Shown in pieces: positions 6,943 to 14,435 of a DNA stretch of 31,321 nt; position 1 is the stretch's first letter, and each line of letters begins with the position of its first letter. The stretch is from a virus. The notes under the pieces were generated by a model. It had not been told where the DNA came from. It worked only from the letters and a program-made list of their open reading frames with translations, and did no database searches. The stretch covers positions 1 to 31,321 of the IMG/VR virus record IMGVR_UViG_3300006101_000929; one strand, given 5' to 3'. The translations under genes and the position numbers were made by a program.

Positions 6943-7854
6943 ATGGCTGATCAAGACGCAGTACCTACAACACAAACCCCACAAGTCGGAGATGTAACCG
7001 AGCAACCAGCGCAGAACTTGCAACCTGGACAGAATCAGATACAGGTCAACATTGACTATCTACGTACCACCCGTGTGCATATCATGATGCCCTGCTATGG
7101 CGGCATGTTGACTGAAAGCACATTCATGAGCTACATCAAATGGTCAAACACCTGTCGGCAGTTGGGCATCGACTGGACCATGGAAACCATGACCAACGAG
7201 AGCTTGATCAGTCGCGCAAGAAATACCCTTACAGCCAAGTTCCTGAACAACAAGGAATCAACTCACTTGATGTTTATCGATGCTGATATCGGTTGGGAAC
7301 CTTGGCATCTATTGGTCATGCTGGATCGTCAAGTGGACGTGATCGGTGGCCTGTACCCTATGAAAAGCCTGCCGGTCAAATGGTGTGTAAACGGATTTGA
7401 CGGTGCCGAAGAAGGACCAAACGGCCTTCAAGAAGTTACCAAAACCGGTACTGGCTTCATGTTGATCAAGCGTGACGTATTTGCCAAGATGGACGCACAT
7501 CCAGCGGTCAGACCGTTCATGAACGACATTGGCTTGCCAGCCGAACTGAATCCGTACATGAAGACCTATTTTGACACAGCGGTGCGTGAAAATCGTTACT
7601 ACAGCGAAGACTGGACCTTCTGTGAAAATTGGAGAGACTTGGGCGGTAAAGTGTGGGTAGACAAGCGTGTGTTGCTCAAGCATACAGGAACCTATGTGTT
7701 TGATTATGCAGCTCAGGATCAGTTGTACAAAGATCTGCACACGTTGGCTGTACAAAATGGCGTAGCAGCTCCAGTTGATACTGGACCAGCTGTGGCACCA
7801 GCACCAGCTGAAGCCACTGTGCTTGCTTCCAGCAAAAAAACCAAGAAAAAATAA
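6943..7854 (+). CDS. GT-A-fold glycosyltransferase-like protein
   Basis: The 303-residue protein has an Ala/Pro/Gln-rich N-terminal arm (1-35), a catalytic-looking core (about 40-270) and an Ala/Pro-rich C-terminal tail ending in Lys-rich K-K-T-K-K-K. The core contains H-I-M-M-P-C-Y-G-G, R-A-R-N-T-L-T-A-K-F, and F-I-D-A-D-I-G-W with D113-A-D115. The latter is a DxD-type metal and nucleotide-sugar site, as in GT2-like enzymes. Downstream are G-T-G-F-M-L-I-K-R and E-D-W-T-F-C-E-N, which resemble acceptor-side motifs. It probably transfers a sugar; donor and acceptor are unknown. A strong ribosome-binding site (AGAGGAAA) supports the start at 6943. A terminator follows, so this gene closes its unit. 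Confidence 0.75.
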   Translation: MADQDAVPTTQTPQVGDVTEQPAQNLQPGQNQIQVNIDYLRTTRVHIMMPCYGGMLTESTFMSYIKWSNTCRQLGIDWTMETMTNESLISRARNTLTAKFLNNKESTHLMFIDADIGWEPWHLLVMLDRQVDVIGGLYPMKSLPVKWCVNGFDGAEEGPNGLQEVTKTGTGFMLIKRDVFAKMDAHPAVRPFMNDIGLPAELNPYMKTYFDTAVRENRYYSEDWTFCENWRDLGGKVWVDKRVLLKHTGTYVFDYAAQDQLYKDLHTLAVQNGVAAPVDTGPAVAPAPAEATVLASSKKTKKK

Positions 7855-7872
7855 CTGCATGGGTTTTGACAC

Positions 7873-7899
7873 AAAGCCGCTTTCTCAGCGGCTTTTTGT
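7873..7899 (+). terminator. Rho-independent terminator
   Basis: AAAGCCGC (7873-7880) and GCGGCTTT (7888-7895) form a perfect 8-bp stem with a 7-nt loop (TTTCTCA). A T-rich tract (TTTTTGTTT) follows. It lies 18 nt after the glycosyltransferase stop. Confidence 0.9.
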
Positions 7900-7904
7900 T
7901 TGGC

Positions 7905-7912
7905 GGTAAATA
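7905..7912 (+). promoter_or_regulatory. Late-promoter-like motif (GGTAAATA)
   Basis: GGTAAATA lies between the terminator and the ATG at 7917, with only 4 nt (CTGT) before the ATG. The first two bases depart from TATAAATA. The position after a terminator supports a new transcription start, but the short spacing is odd. Confidence 0.4.
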
Positions 7913-7916
7913 CTGT

Positions 7917-10900
7917 ATGAATATTCTCGAGCTTGATGCCTATAACCTTGACGATGCAGTCAAATTCCATAATCGTTTGAATCCACGCCTGTGGACCAAG
8001 GATGAACATCTCCAACCCCAAGTGCGTGAACGTCTGTTGGAAATAGCCGACGATTTTAGACAGTTCCTGGGCGTGAAGGATCTGGCTGTACAAGACATCA
8101 CCATCAGCGGCTCCAACGCAGCCTACACTTATACTCCCAATAGCGATATTGATTTGCATTTGGTAGTTGACATGCCCGACGACGAAGTGTATCGAGAACT
8201 GTTTGCAGCCAAAAAATATCAATACAACGACGAGCATGACATCAAGATCGGCGGTGCCGATGTGGAACTGTATGTACAGGACAGTACAGAACCACACATC
8301 AGCCAAGGTTTATACAGTGTGCGTGACAACCAATGGTTGCGGGTGCCCAAACGAGTCAAGAGCGTGATGGACGACAGCAGTACCCGACACAAGTTCGAGT
8401 CCGTGGGTCGAGCCATTGAACGTGCTGTCAAAAGCGGTGACCCAGCCAAGATGACTCGCTTGATCAACAAAATCAAGCGCATGCGACAGACCGGTCTGGA
8501 AAATCACGGCGAGTTCGGACCTGAAAATCTCACGTTCAAACTGTTGAGAAATCAGGGCTTGATCAAGCAGTTGTACACAGCTCGAACAGCTGCGCATGAT
8601 CAAGAATTCAGTCTGACCGAACAGGAACCTCGTAAACCATTTGTGTATGGATTCCGACAGGTCAGAGAAGCCAGTAGTCCGGATGGTGTCAGCCCCGAAA
8701 CCAAGATGTTCCTCAGCGAAGAACCACCCATGGACGATGAAAGTGTGCTCAAAGACTTTGTGGAATTTTGTGTTCGCGAATTGAAAATTGACAGCTTGCC
8801 TGTCATCAAACTGCGTCGAGATCCGCAATGGCCAGTCATGCATAAAACATTTGGTCGCTACATCAACGATCGAGATCTACTGGAAGTGGCCTGGGGCCAA
8901 CGCCATCTCATGGATGTGTTGCGCACTGTGGCACACGAACTCACACACCGACATCAGCACGAGCGAGATGGTGCCAAGATGGACCACACAGCTGGTGAGA
9001 CCGGAAGTCCGTGGGAAAACGAAGCCAATGCCCGTGCCGGCATACTCATGCGCGACTATGGTCGACTGCATCCGGAATTGTTTGACGCTGGGACAGCTGA
9101 GAATCTAAAAGAAGCAACTGGTTACATACCCACTGCGGCCGAAAAGAATGATCCCAGATTCAAGATGGCTCTCAGCGTCGATGTACGTCCAGGAGCCTTG
9201 GGCCAAGCAGCCAATGCCTTCATGTTAAACACCGACAGCCAAGGTCATCCGCAGGAATTGAGACCCGACGGCCTGGTTGATCGCATGCAGGAACAATTGA
9301 ACCAGTTCAAACAAACCGGAGTCTTGAGTGAAACAGTGGAGCTGGACGAAGTCAAAATGAGTCCAACTTCGTTGCGACAATTTGCCGACAGCCCTGCGGC
9401 CGAAGGCATACGTGCCGGCTTTGAGGCTGAGTTGATATTCGCAGGCCTGGGCGAGCCCGACTATGGCGAAACCGAGCCTGATTATGACATGGATGAACGT
9501 GCCTACAGCATACAACAGGTCTTGGATTTTTTCAGCAACGACGAATGGGGCTACGGCCTGAGTGATCGGCAGCGTGACCGGCTGGAAGAACAACTGGACG
9601 AAATGTACATAGAATGGCGAGACGAACAGATACGCCAAGATTTTCAGCACGACGGCGAGGACCTGATCACCGAGTTATGGTTAGAAGACCGACCCATGAT
9701 TGAACGTATCCATGATGCCTTGACAGATGGCCTGGGCTTGTCCGACGATGAAGCCGACGCTGTGATAAAATTACACTCTAGAAGAGAACGTGGTGAGATC
9801 AAAGGATCAGAAATGAGTGAGGCTGAATTGGAAATGGCCGCTCAATACAGTGAAGCCCGTGGCATAGCCGACGACGTGCTGGAAGAGGATGTACAAGGCA
9901 GCATAGACAACCAAGACAGCATTTACGATCAAGCCTTAGACAATTACCGCCTCAACTACTCAGGCAATGACGACAGTTTTTTCAGTGACGTGGGCTTGCG
10001 CTACATGAGCGACATCGAAAACCAATTTAGACTGGACTGGCCTTACATGACCACTACAGGTGGTGACAACGAAGGCGGCTACAGTGAAAGCAGTGCCCAG
10101 GCGCTGGCCGACAGTTTGAAATCGGACCTGGGGGTCAAGATCAAAGTGTCAGGTGGTTATCACAGTACCACCAGAGATGAACATTCGTGGATCTTTGAAC
10201 CCGACTCAAGTTTGACTGCCGATGACAGCGACGACATGCCGGTAGAGATAGTGAGTCCGCCCATGCCGTTAAAAGAGTGTTTGAAAAAAATGGAAGAGTT
10301 TTTTGCCTGGGCCAAATCACACGATGCCTATGCCAACAGCTCAACCGGATTCCACATGGGTGTGAGCCTGCCCACTCAGTTCAACGATGATGTGGATTTT
10401 GTCAAACTGATCCTGTTCCTGGGTGACAAGTATGTGTTGGAACAGTTTGGTCGCGACAGTGTCAACTACTGTGCCAGTGCCATGAAAAAATTAAAAAACA
10501 GGATCGGCAACGATCGAGGCACAGCCATAGCAGATGCCATGACGTTGATGAAAAAGAATCTGTTGGAACTGGCACACAGGAGCTTGGCCAGCAATCAGGG
10601 ATTTGGCAAATATACCAGCATCAATCCCAAGGACAAATACATTGAGTTTAGATCAGCCGGTGGTGAAGACTACTTTCAAGATATCGACAAGTTAAAAAAT
10701 ACCCTGTTGCGTTATGCCCGAGCCATGAGCATAGCCGGCAATCCAGCTGCGGACCGCAATGAATACTATAAAAAATTATACAAACTGATCAGTCCTGACA
10801 CACAAGATCCAACTCTGTCCTTGTTTGCACGCTACAGTGCCGGCGAACTCAGTGCAGAACAACTGAAACGGGACTGGGCTGAATTGGCCTTGGCAAAAGA

Positions 10901-11606
10901 ACGTCCCAAGAAAGGACCGTATGATGATACTGAATGGGAAGCCGTTGACCCTGATACCGGAGAGGTATTGGCCACCACACGAGATTTCAGCATAACCAAT
11001 GCTACCAATTATTTCCGCCAAGATTTAAAGTTGGCTCGTTTCCAAGTACGCGAGAAGGAACCTGACCTGGTCAGTCCCCGTGCCAAATTGGCCAAGCGTA
11101 TCAAACAACCTAAGCCACAAGCCAAAGATGATCAACAAGATGCAGAACAACTACAGGCCCGTATAGATCCCGAGTCAGCACAGATTCCAAGAAACTGGGA
11201 GTTTTATAGTGCAGACAGCGGCACTGTAATTGATCGTGTAGATGGAATCAATCTGATGCAGGCCAATGCAGTCAGAGCCGATGTAGTACGTAGATATCGA
11301 CTGCCAGACGAGAGTGTGCGTATGCGTAGCGTGCCCACTGCTCAGTCAGCTGAACGAGCTAGAGCTAGAGTACAGGATATTGAACCCGACGTAGCACAAA
11401 ACTTTGATCGACCCGAGGGAATTCAATCAACTGTGGCGGGTGTTCCGGCCTGGTACATATACAACACCCGCAATGATGCCATAGTAAGAACATTCTTCCA
11501 ACCCACACGTGACGCAGCCGAAGTCTATGCCAGTGGGTGGTTAAGAAACAACGGTGTTCAAGATACCACCGGGTATCAAGTAAGACCGGCAATGGAGACA
11601 CCGTGA
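7917..11606 (+). CDS. Giant fusion: nucleotidyltransferase + zinc metalloprotease + amidoligase-like protein
   Basis: The start at ATG 7917 places the terminator upstream. The 1229-residue product reads as a chain of domains. Residues about 1-210 form a pol-beta-type nucleotidyltransferase with G65-S-N and D77-I-D79 (the GS...DxD pattern). Residues about 280-385 form a zinc-metalloprotease-like domain with H340-E-L-T-H344 and downstream glutamates (367, 369) as candidate third ligand. Residues about 395-480 are a G-Y-I-P-T-containing module. Residues about 490-990 resemble a COOH-NH2 (amido)ligase: G-F-E-A-E (501-505), I-V-S-P-P, T-G-F-H813-M and E910-F-R-S, in family order. Residues about 1020-1229 hold two or three W-x-x-Y/V-type repeats. 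Several junctions carry L-x-E or I-x-E (I-L-E, L-T-E, L-K-E, L-S-E, L-D-E), like T4 prohead-protease sites. It is probably a late virion-associated polyprotein; substrates are unknown. Confidence 0.8.
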   Translation: MNILELDAYNLDDAVKFHNRLNPRLWTKDEHLQPQVRERLLEIADDFRQFLGVKDLAVQDITISGSNAAYTYTPNSDIDLHLVVDMPDDEVYRELFAAKKYQYNDEHDIKIGGADVELYVQDSTEPHISQGLYSVRDNQWLRVPKRVKSVMDDSSTRHKFESVGRAIERAVKSGDPAKMTRLINKIKRMRQTGLENHGEFGPENLTFKLLRNQGLIKQLYTARTAAHDQEFSLTEQEPRKPFVYGFRQVREASSPDGVSPETKMFLSEEPPMDDESVLKDFVEFCVRELKIDSLPVIKLRRDPQWPVMHKTFGRYINDRDLLEVAWGQRHLMDVLRTVAHELTHRHQHERDGAKMDHTAGETGSPWENEANARAGILMRDYGRLHPELFDAGTAENLKEATGYIPTAAEKNDPRFKMALSVDVRPGALGQAANAFMLNTDSQGHPQELRPDGLVDRMQEQLNQFKQTGVLSETVELDEVKMSPTSLRQFADSPAAEGIRAGFEAELIFAGLGEPDYGETEPDYDMDERAYSIQQVLDFFSNDEWGYGLSDRQRDRLEEQLDEMYIEWRDEQIRQDFQHDGEDLITELWLEDRPMIERIHDALTDGLGLSDDEADAVIKLHSRRERGEIKGSEMSEAELEMAAQYSEARGIADDVLEEDVQGSIDNQDSIYDQALDNYRLNYSGNDDSFFSDVGLRYMSDIENQFRLDWPYMTTTGGDNEGGYSESSAQALADSLKSDLGVKIKVSGGYHSTTRDEHSWIFEPDSSLTADDSDDMPVEIVSPPMPLKECLKKMEEFFAWAKSHDAYANSSTGFHMGVSLPTQFNDDVDFVKLILFLGDKYVLEQFGRDSVNYCASAMKKLKNRIGNDRGTAIADAMTLMKKNLLELAHRSLASNQGFGKYTSINPKDKYIEFRSAGGEDYFQDIDKLKNTLLRYARAMSIAGNPAADRNEYYKKLYKLISPDTQDPTLSLFARYSAGELSAEQLKRDWAELALAKERPKKGPYDDTEWEAVDPDTGEVLATTRDFSITNATNYFRQDLKLARFQVREKEPDLVSPRAKLAKRIKQPKPQAKDDQQDAEQLQARIDPESAQIPRNWEFYSADSGTVIDRVDGINLMQANAVRADVVRRYRLPDESVRMRSVPTAQSAERARARVQDIEPDVAQNFDRPEGIQSTVAGVPAWYIYNTRNDAIVRTFFQPTRDAAEVYASGWLRNNGVQDTTGYQVRPAMETP

Positions 11607-12133
11607 GAGCAGAAGAATTCGTCACCGAAGCCCAACGTTGGCCCGACATTGAATCGGCCAAACGAGCATTTGTCAGCAATCCCAGATTCCAACATTTGCC
11701 CGTGAGTACAAGACAGGCCATGGCGGCCAGTGCTTATCAAAAACAACGTGCGCCCACAAAAGATCTGTCTGCAAAATTAAAACAACCTGCAACACCGCAT
11801 TGGCAGGATCTTGATGAATCCTACTATCGAGTGCCTGGCAACATATTCCCCGATGGCGATCTGTATCTGACCTCGCATGCTCTTCATACCAGATTTCCTG
11901 AAAGAAATATACCAATAGATCGAGTGATCGATCTGTGCCAACAGGCCGGTGAACAATTTCCCAACAAACTTGAAAATTTAGGAGATGCCAGTCTGGTGAT
12001 CCAGGCACCTGATCAGTTTGGTGTAGCCTTGCTCAAACAGGAAATGTCCGATGGCACTTGTCGATACCTGGTCAAGACAGCACACGATCGGTTGAAATGC
12101 AGTCAAGAACAAACAGTGATAAGGGTAAGGTGA
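11603..12133 (+). CDS. Putative encapsidated protein with capsid-targeting-like N terminus
   Basis: The start is GTG 11603, overlapping the previous TGA (GTGA) with GGAGA upstream. It was chosen because it gives the N terminus M-R-A-E-E-F-V-T-E-A, shared with three other genes nearby; the frame itself opens at 11537. The T4 internal proteins begin with a similar capsid-targeting peptide (M-K-T-Y-Q-E-F-I-A-E-A) that is cleaved after Glu by gp21. The 176-residue remainder has an alpha-helical N part with S-T-R-Q-A-M-A-A-S-A-Y, then a region with Y-Y-R-V-P-G-N-I-F-P-D-G and L-T-S-H-A-L-H-T-R-F-P-E-R. No enzyme family was recognised. Packaging in the capsid is inferred from the N terminus. Confidence 0.75.
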   Translation: MRAEEFVTEAQRWPDIESAKRAFVSNPRFQHLPVSTRQAMAASAYQKQRAPTKDLSAKLKQPATPHWQDLDESYYRVPGNIFPDGDLYLTSHALHTRFPERNIPIDRVIDLCQQAGEQFPNKLENLGDASLVIQAPDQFGVALLKQEMSDGTCRYLVKTAHDRLKCSQEQTVIRVR

Positions 12134-12546
12134 TGCGAGCAAGCGAATTTGTCACAGAAAACAAAGACACAGCCATGATGGGCAAGATTGAAGCCACGGG
12201 CAAAATAGTTCGCATACTGCAAAAAGCTCACTCGGTGAAATTCAGTGATCAAAAAGATTGGTTGCTGATCGACACCGATCCAGCCAAGGGCAGTAGGGGC
12301 CAAGGACTCAAATGGATACCGGCCAGCACAAGATTTGAATGGGTACGTCCGTACATGGCCGACATTGAAGAAAACTTTGCCGATGGCAAGAAAAAAGGTC
12401 GTAGTCGCCCAGGACGTGTGAAACGTGCCGGTGCCAGTTGCTCAGGATCGGTCACTGATTTACGTGCTCGGGCCCGACGAGCATCGGGCGAGCGTGCCAA
12501 GATGTATCATTGGTGTGCCAATATGAAATCGGGCAAGAAAAAATGA
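12133..12546 (+). CDS. Putative encapsidated basic protein with Cys-pair C-terminal tag
   Basis: ATG 12133 overlaps the preceding TGA (TGATG). The 137-residue product begins M-R-A-S-E-F-V-T-E-N, the capsid-targeting-like peptide. Residues about 11-80 form a small domain (G-K-I-V-R-I-L-Q-K-A-H, D-W-L-L-I-D-T-D-P, then L-K-W-I-P-A-S-T). The C-terminal third (86-137) is strongly basic, with R-P-G-R-V-K-R-A-G, Cys103, a helical R-A-R-A-R-R-A-S-G-E-R-A-K run, Cys128 and a final G-K-K-K. This could bind packaged DNA or a metal through its two cysteines. It overlaps the next gene by ATGA. Confidence 0.8.
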   Translation: MRASEFVTENKDTAMMGKIEATGKIVRILQKAHSVKFSDQKDWLLIDTDPAKGSRGQGLKWIPASTRFEWVRPYMADIEENFADGKKKGRSRPGRVKRAGASCSGSVTDLRARARRASGERAKMYHWCANMKSGKKK

Positions 12547-13115
12547 TATTGGTATACATACACGGCGCATCGGCCACCAGCGAAAGTTTCAATTACATTC
12601 GAGATCGTGTTGGTGGTCGCGACATGATGATCAACTATGACAGCCGCAATGGATTTGAAAACAATCTGCAGGCCATCCGCAATCAGATAGGTCATACACG
12701 TGACATATTCTTTGTGGCACATAGCCTGGGTGGCATATATGCTCTACATCTTGCAAATGCCATACCCGAGCAAGTGCTGGGTGCCGTGACCTTGAGCACA
12801 CCCTATGGTGGTGCAGAAGTGGCAGATTTTGCCAAGTTTTTCCTACCTTTCAGCAGACTCATGCGCGACATAGGACCCACGTCGTGGGCCATGCGACAGG
12901 CAGACAAGATCAAGATACAGCATCCGTGGTGCAATGTGGTCACACTTCAGGGACAAAGTCCTTTTATGGCCGAAGCCAACGACGGCGTGGTCACTATCAA
13001 CAGCATGCGAAAGCATCCGGACATGGAACTGATCGATGTGCAACTGAATCATTACGAAGTGGTTCTCAGTGACCAAGTGGTCGACATAATCAAGCAACGA
13101 ACAAACATTTTATAG
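12543..13115 (+). CDS. Alpha/beta hydrolase (lipase/esterase-like)
   Basis: ATG 12543 overlaps the preceding TGA (ATGA). The 190-residue protein is a compact alpha/beta hydrolase. It has Y-I-H-G-A-S near the N terminus (the oxyanion-side H-G), the nucleophile elbow H60-S61-L-G-G64, a candidate acid Asp147 in N-D-G-V-V and a candidate His170 in N-H-Y-E. L-S-T-P-Y-G-G (about 84-90) follows the strand after the nucleophile, as in lipases and PGAP1-like esterases. It should cleave an ester or thioester; lipid or acyl-sugar substrates are possible. It lacks a signal peptide and the capsid-targeting-like start found in its neighbours, so it may act in the host cytoplasm or be recruited by a partner. 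Confidence 0.85.
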   Translation: MILVYIHGASATSESFNYIRDRVGGRDMMINYDSRNGFENNLQAIRNQIGHTRDIFFVAHSLGGIYALHLANAIPEQVLGAVTLSTPYGGAEVADFAKFFLPFSRLMRDIGPTSWAMRQADKIKIQHPWCNVVTLQGQSPFMAEANDGVVTINSMRKHPDMELIDVQLNHYEVVLSDQVVDIIKQRTNIL

Positions 13116-13124
13116 GACATGGTC

Positions 13125-13478
13125 ATGCGAGCTCAAGAATTCGTCCCAGAAGCTGTGAACCAGGCGATCATGCGCACTGACTGGGAGCAACTCAAACATC
13201 AGAATGGATACGACCTGATCGCACAGGGTCACAATAGTGGCATCAGTGTGTATGCGTTTGATGCCAATGACCGAAACATCGGATGGGCACACTTTGAAGT
13301 CAAAGGTGATCATCTAGAAAGTTATGACAGCTATGTGAGTCCCGAACTGCGCAGACAGGGTATAGCCACGCTCATGTACAACTATGCCCAAGAGCTGGGC
13401 AACGACATCCGGGCCAGTACACATCAGACCCGGGCTGGTAAACGTTTCTGGCGCGACCGGCAACAGACCAGCAGCTGA
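13125..13478 (+). CDS. Small GNAT-like acetyltransferase with capsid-targeting-like N terminus
   Basis: The frame opens with ATG 13119, but the second ATG at 13125 gives M-R-A-Q-E-F-V-P-E-A, matching the neighbours, and is preferred. The 117-residue product has a short GNAT core. A strand pair covers I-S-V-Y-A-F-D-A-N-D and I-G-W-A-H-F-E-V. Motif A follows as Y-V-S-P-E-L-R76-R-Q-G-I-A81, the acetyl-CoA pyrophosphate loop (R/Q-x-x-G-x-A), then a helix L-M-Y-N-Y-A-Q-E-L-G. It is shorter than typical GNATs (about 150 residues), with the C-terminal strands reduced to a basic tail. It probably acetylates an amine. With the N-terminal peptide, delivery inside the virion is an attractive inference. 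Confidence 0.75.
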   Translation: MRAQEFVPEAVNQAIMRTDWEQLKHQNGYDLIAQGHNSGISVYAFDANDRNIGWAHFEVKGDHLESYDSYVSPELRRQGIATLMYNYAQELGNDIRASTHQTRAGKRFWRDRQQTSS

Positions 13479-13502
13479 GTGATTTCTGATACTGTGTTCA
13501 TG

Positions 13503-13510
13503 ACTAAATA
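13503..13510 (+). promoter_or_regulatory. Late-promoter-like motif (ACTAAATA)
   Basis: ACTAAATA with 4 nt (CAGC) before the ATG at 13515, the same spacing as GGTAAATA before the ATG at 7917. Another ACTAAATA at 13921-13928 lies inside the next gene, 65 nt before the Dps start, and could serve it. Confidence 0.35.
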
Positions 13511-13514
13511 CAGC

Positions 13515-13811
13515 ATGACACGACATTTTGTTAGATTATTGGCAGATGTACATTGCGATTGGTCTGGATCGAGTCCGATCTATCGAGCCTATGTGAACAA
13601 CGAATTGTTTGCCGAACGCAAATGGATCTGGCATGACAGCTATCTGGAAGAAATGTTCCAGATTGACGCCGAACCCGGAGACTACCACATACGTTATGAA
13701 CTGGTGCCCCCACATTTGGCCAGTCTACGAGTACAAAACATACGTGTGGATCATGGTCCAGCACACCTGATTGACAGCAACACCATAAGGATAACAGATG
13801 CGATTGCATGA
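13515..13811 (+). CDS. Unknown small protein, probable beta-sandwich
   Basis: ATG 13515 was chosen over the in-frame start at 13479 because it follows the late-promoter-like motif. The 98-residue protein shows V-R-L-L-A-D-V-H-C-D-W, Y-R-A-Y-V-N-N-E-L-F-A-E-R-K-W-I-W, P-G-D-Y-H-I-R-Y-E-L and L-R-V-Q-N-I-R-V-D-H. The alternating strand pattern and a Trp-rich edge suggest a small beta-sandwich structural or carbohydrate-binding domain. The last codons overlap the next gene. No family name is offered. Confidence 0.7.
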   Translation: MTRHFVRLLADVHCDWSGSSPIYRAYVNNELFAERKWIWHDSYLEEMFQIDAEPGDYHIRYELVPPHLASLRVQNIRVDHGPAHLIDSNTIRITDAIA

Positions 13812-14004
13812 ATTTGTAAATCTACACGAAGACGGCGGCACAGTGAGCGGCGCCATAGCACCTGTGGTTCAGCCCTTGGGAGGTACCATTTCCAGATCTG
13901 GCGGCAGTTTCTTTAGTGGCACTAAATACTCTAACGACGCCACGCCCAACACACCGGACTGGATGAAACAGTATAAACAAGGAAAGACCAAACGTGCTCG
14001 CTGA
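13798..14004 (+). CDS. Small capsid-targeting-like protein upstream of Dps
   Basis: This 68-residue protein begins M-R-L-H-E-F-V-N-L-H-E, a variant of the peptide on the three other genes; it contains L-H-E (5' of F-V and again before D-G-G), fitting an L-x-E protease site. The rest is Gly/Ser-rich (T-V-S-G-A-I-A-P-V-V, S-G-G-S-F-F-S-G-T) with a basic C terminus (K-Q-G-K-T-K-R-A-R). It has no obvious catalytic domain. It overlaps the end of the upstream gene by 14 nt and the start of the Dps gene by 11 nt. It may be a scaffold-targeted peptide or packaged basic protein. Confidence 0.75.
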   Translation: MRLHEFVNLHEDGGTVSGAIAPVVQPLGGTISRSGGSFFSGTKYSNDATPNTPDWMKQYKQGKTKRAR

Positions 14005-14434
14005 TTTGTTAAAGACCCTGCTAGGAACACAATTTGCTTATTACTTAAAGTCTCATTCGTTCCATTGGAACGTTGAAACTCCCGATTTCTATCAGTACCA
14101 TAAATTTTTCCAAAAGATCTACGAAGATGCTTATGAAGCAGTGGATCCCATAGCCGAATATATTAGAAGTTTAGATGAATATGCGCCGGGTAGTCTTGAG
14201 CGCATGTTAGAATTAAGCGTAGTACCTGGACAGACCAAAGTACCACGTGCCCAACTCATGATCGAAGAATTGTTGGCCGACAGCGAAACCATAGTTGATT
14301 TGTTGAATCAATGTTTTACCGCTGCTACCAATGAAAACAAACAAGACATAGCAAACTTTATGGCCGAACGTCTCAGCCAACAAAACAAGTTTGCATGGCA
14401 ACTTCGTAGCACATTGAAAGAGAACCGGGCATGA
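13994..14434 (+). CDS. dps-like: Dps-family ferritin-like protein
   Basis: GTG 13994 is the start, with GGAAAG upstream; it overlaps the previous gene by 11 nt. The 146-residue protein carries the Dps signature S-H-S-F-H-W-N-V. The usual ferroxidase ligands are in order: H24, H36 (Y-H-K-F), D51 and E55 (D-P-I-A-E-Y-I). Later helices follow the family pattern (P-R-A-Q-L-M-I-E-E-L-L-A-D-S-E-T-I, then K-F-A-W-Q-L-R). Dps proteins form 12-subunit cages that oxidise and store iron using peroxide, and many bind DNA. Here it could shield phage or host DNA from oxidative damage, or store iron for the virion. The Lys-rich N-terminal DNA-binding tail of E. coli Dps is missing. Confidence 0.9.
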   Translation: MLADLLKTLLGTQFAYYLKSHSFHWNVETPDFYQYHKFFQKIYEDAYEAVDPIAEYIRSLDEYAPGSLERMLELSVVPGQTKVPRAQLMIEELLADSETIVDLLNQCFTAATNENKQDIANFMAERLSQQNKFAWQLRSTLKENRA

Positions 14435-14435
14435 T

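Noticed and set aside
7719-8306. Antisense frame of 195 aa
   Set aside because: It lies opposite the glycosyltransferase end, a terminator and the nucleotidyltransferase motif region; a shadow of conserved coding on the + strand.
13921-13928. ACTAAATA as a firm Dps promoter
   Set aside because: It lies within a coding region and is 65 nt from the GTG start; kept only as a remark.
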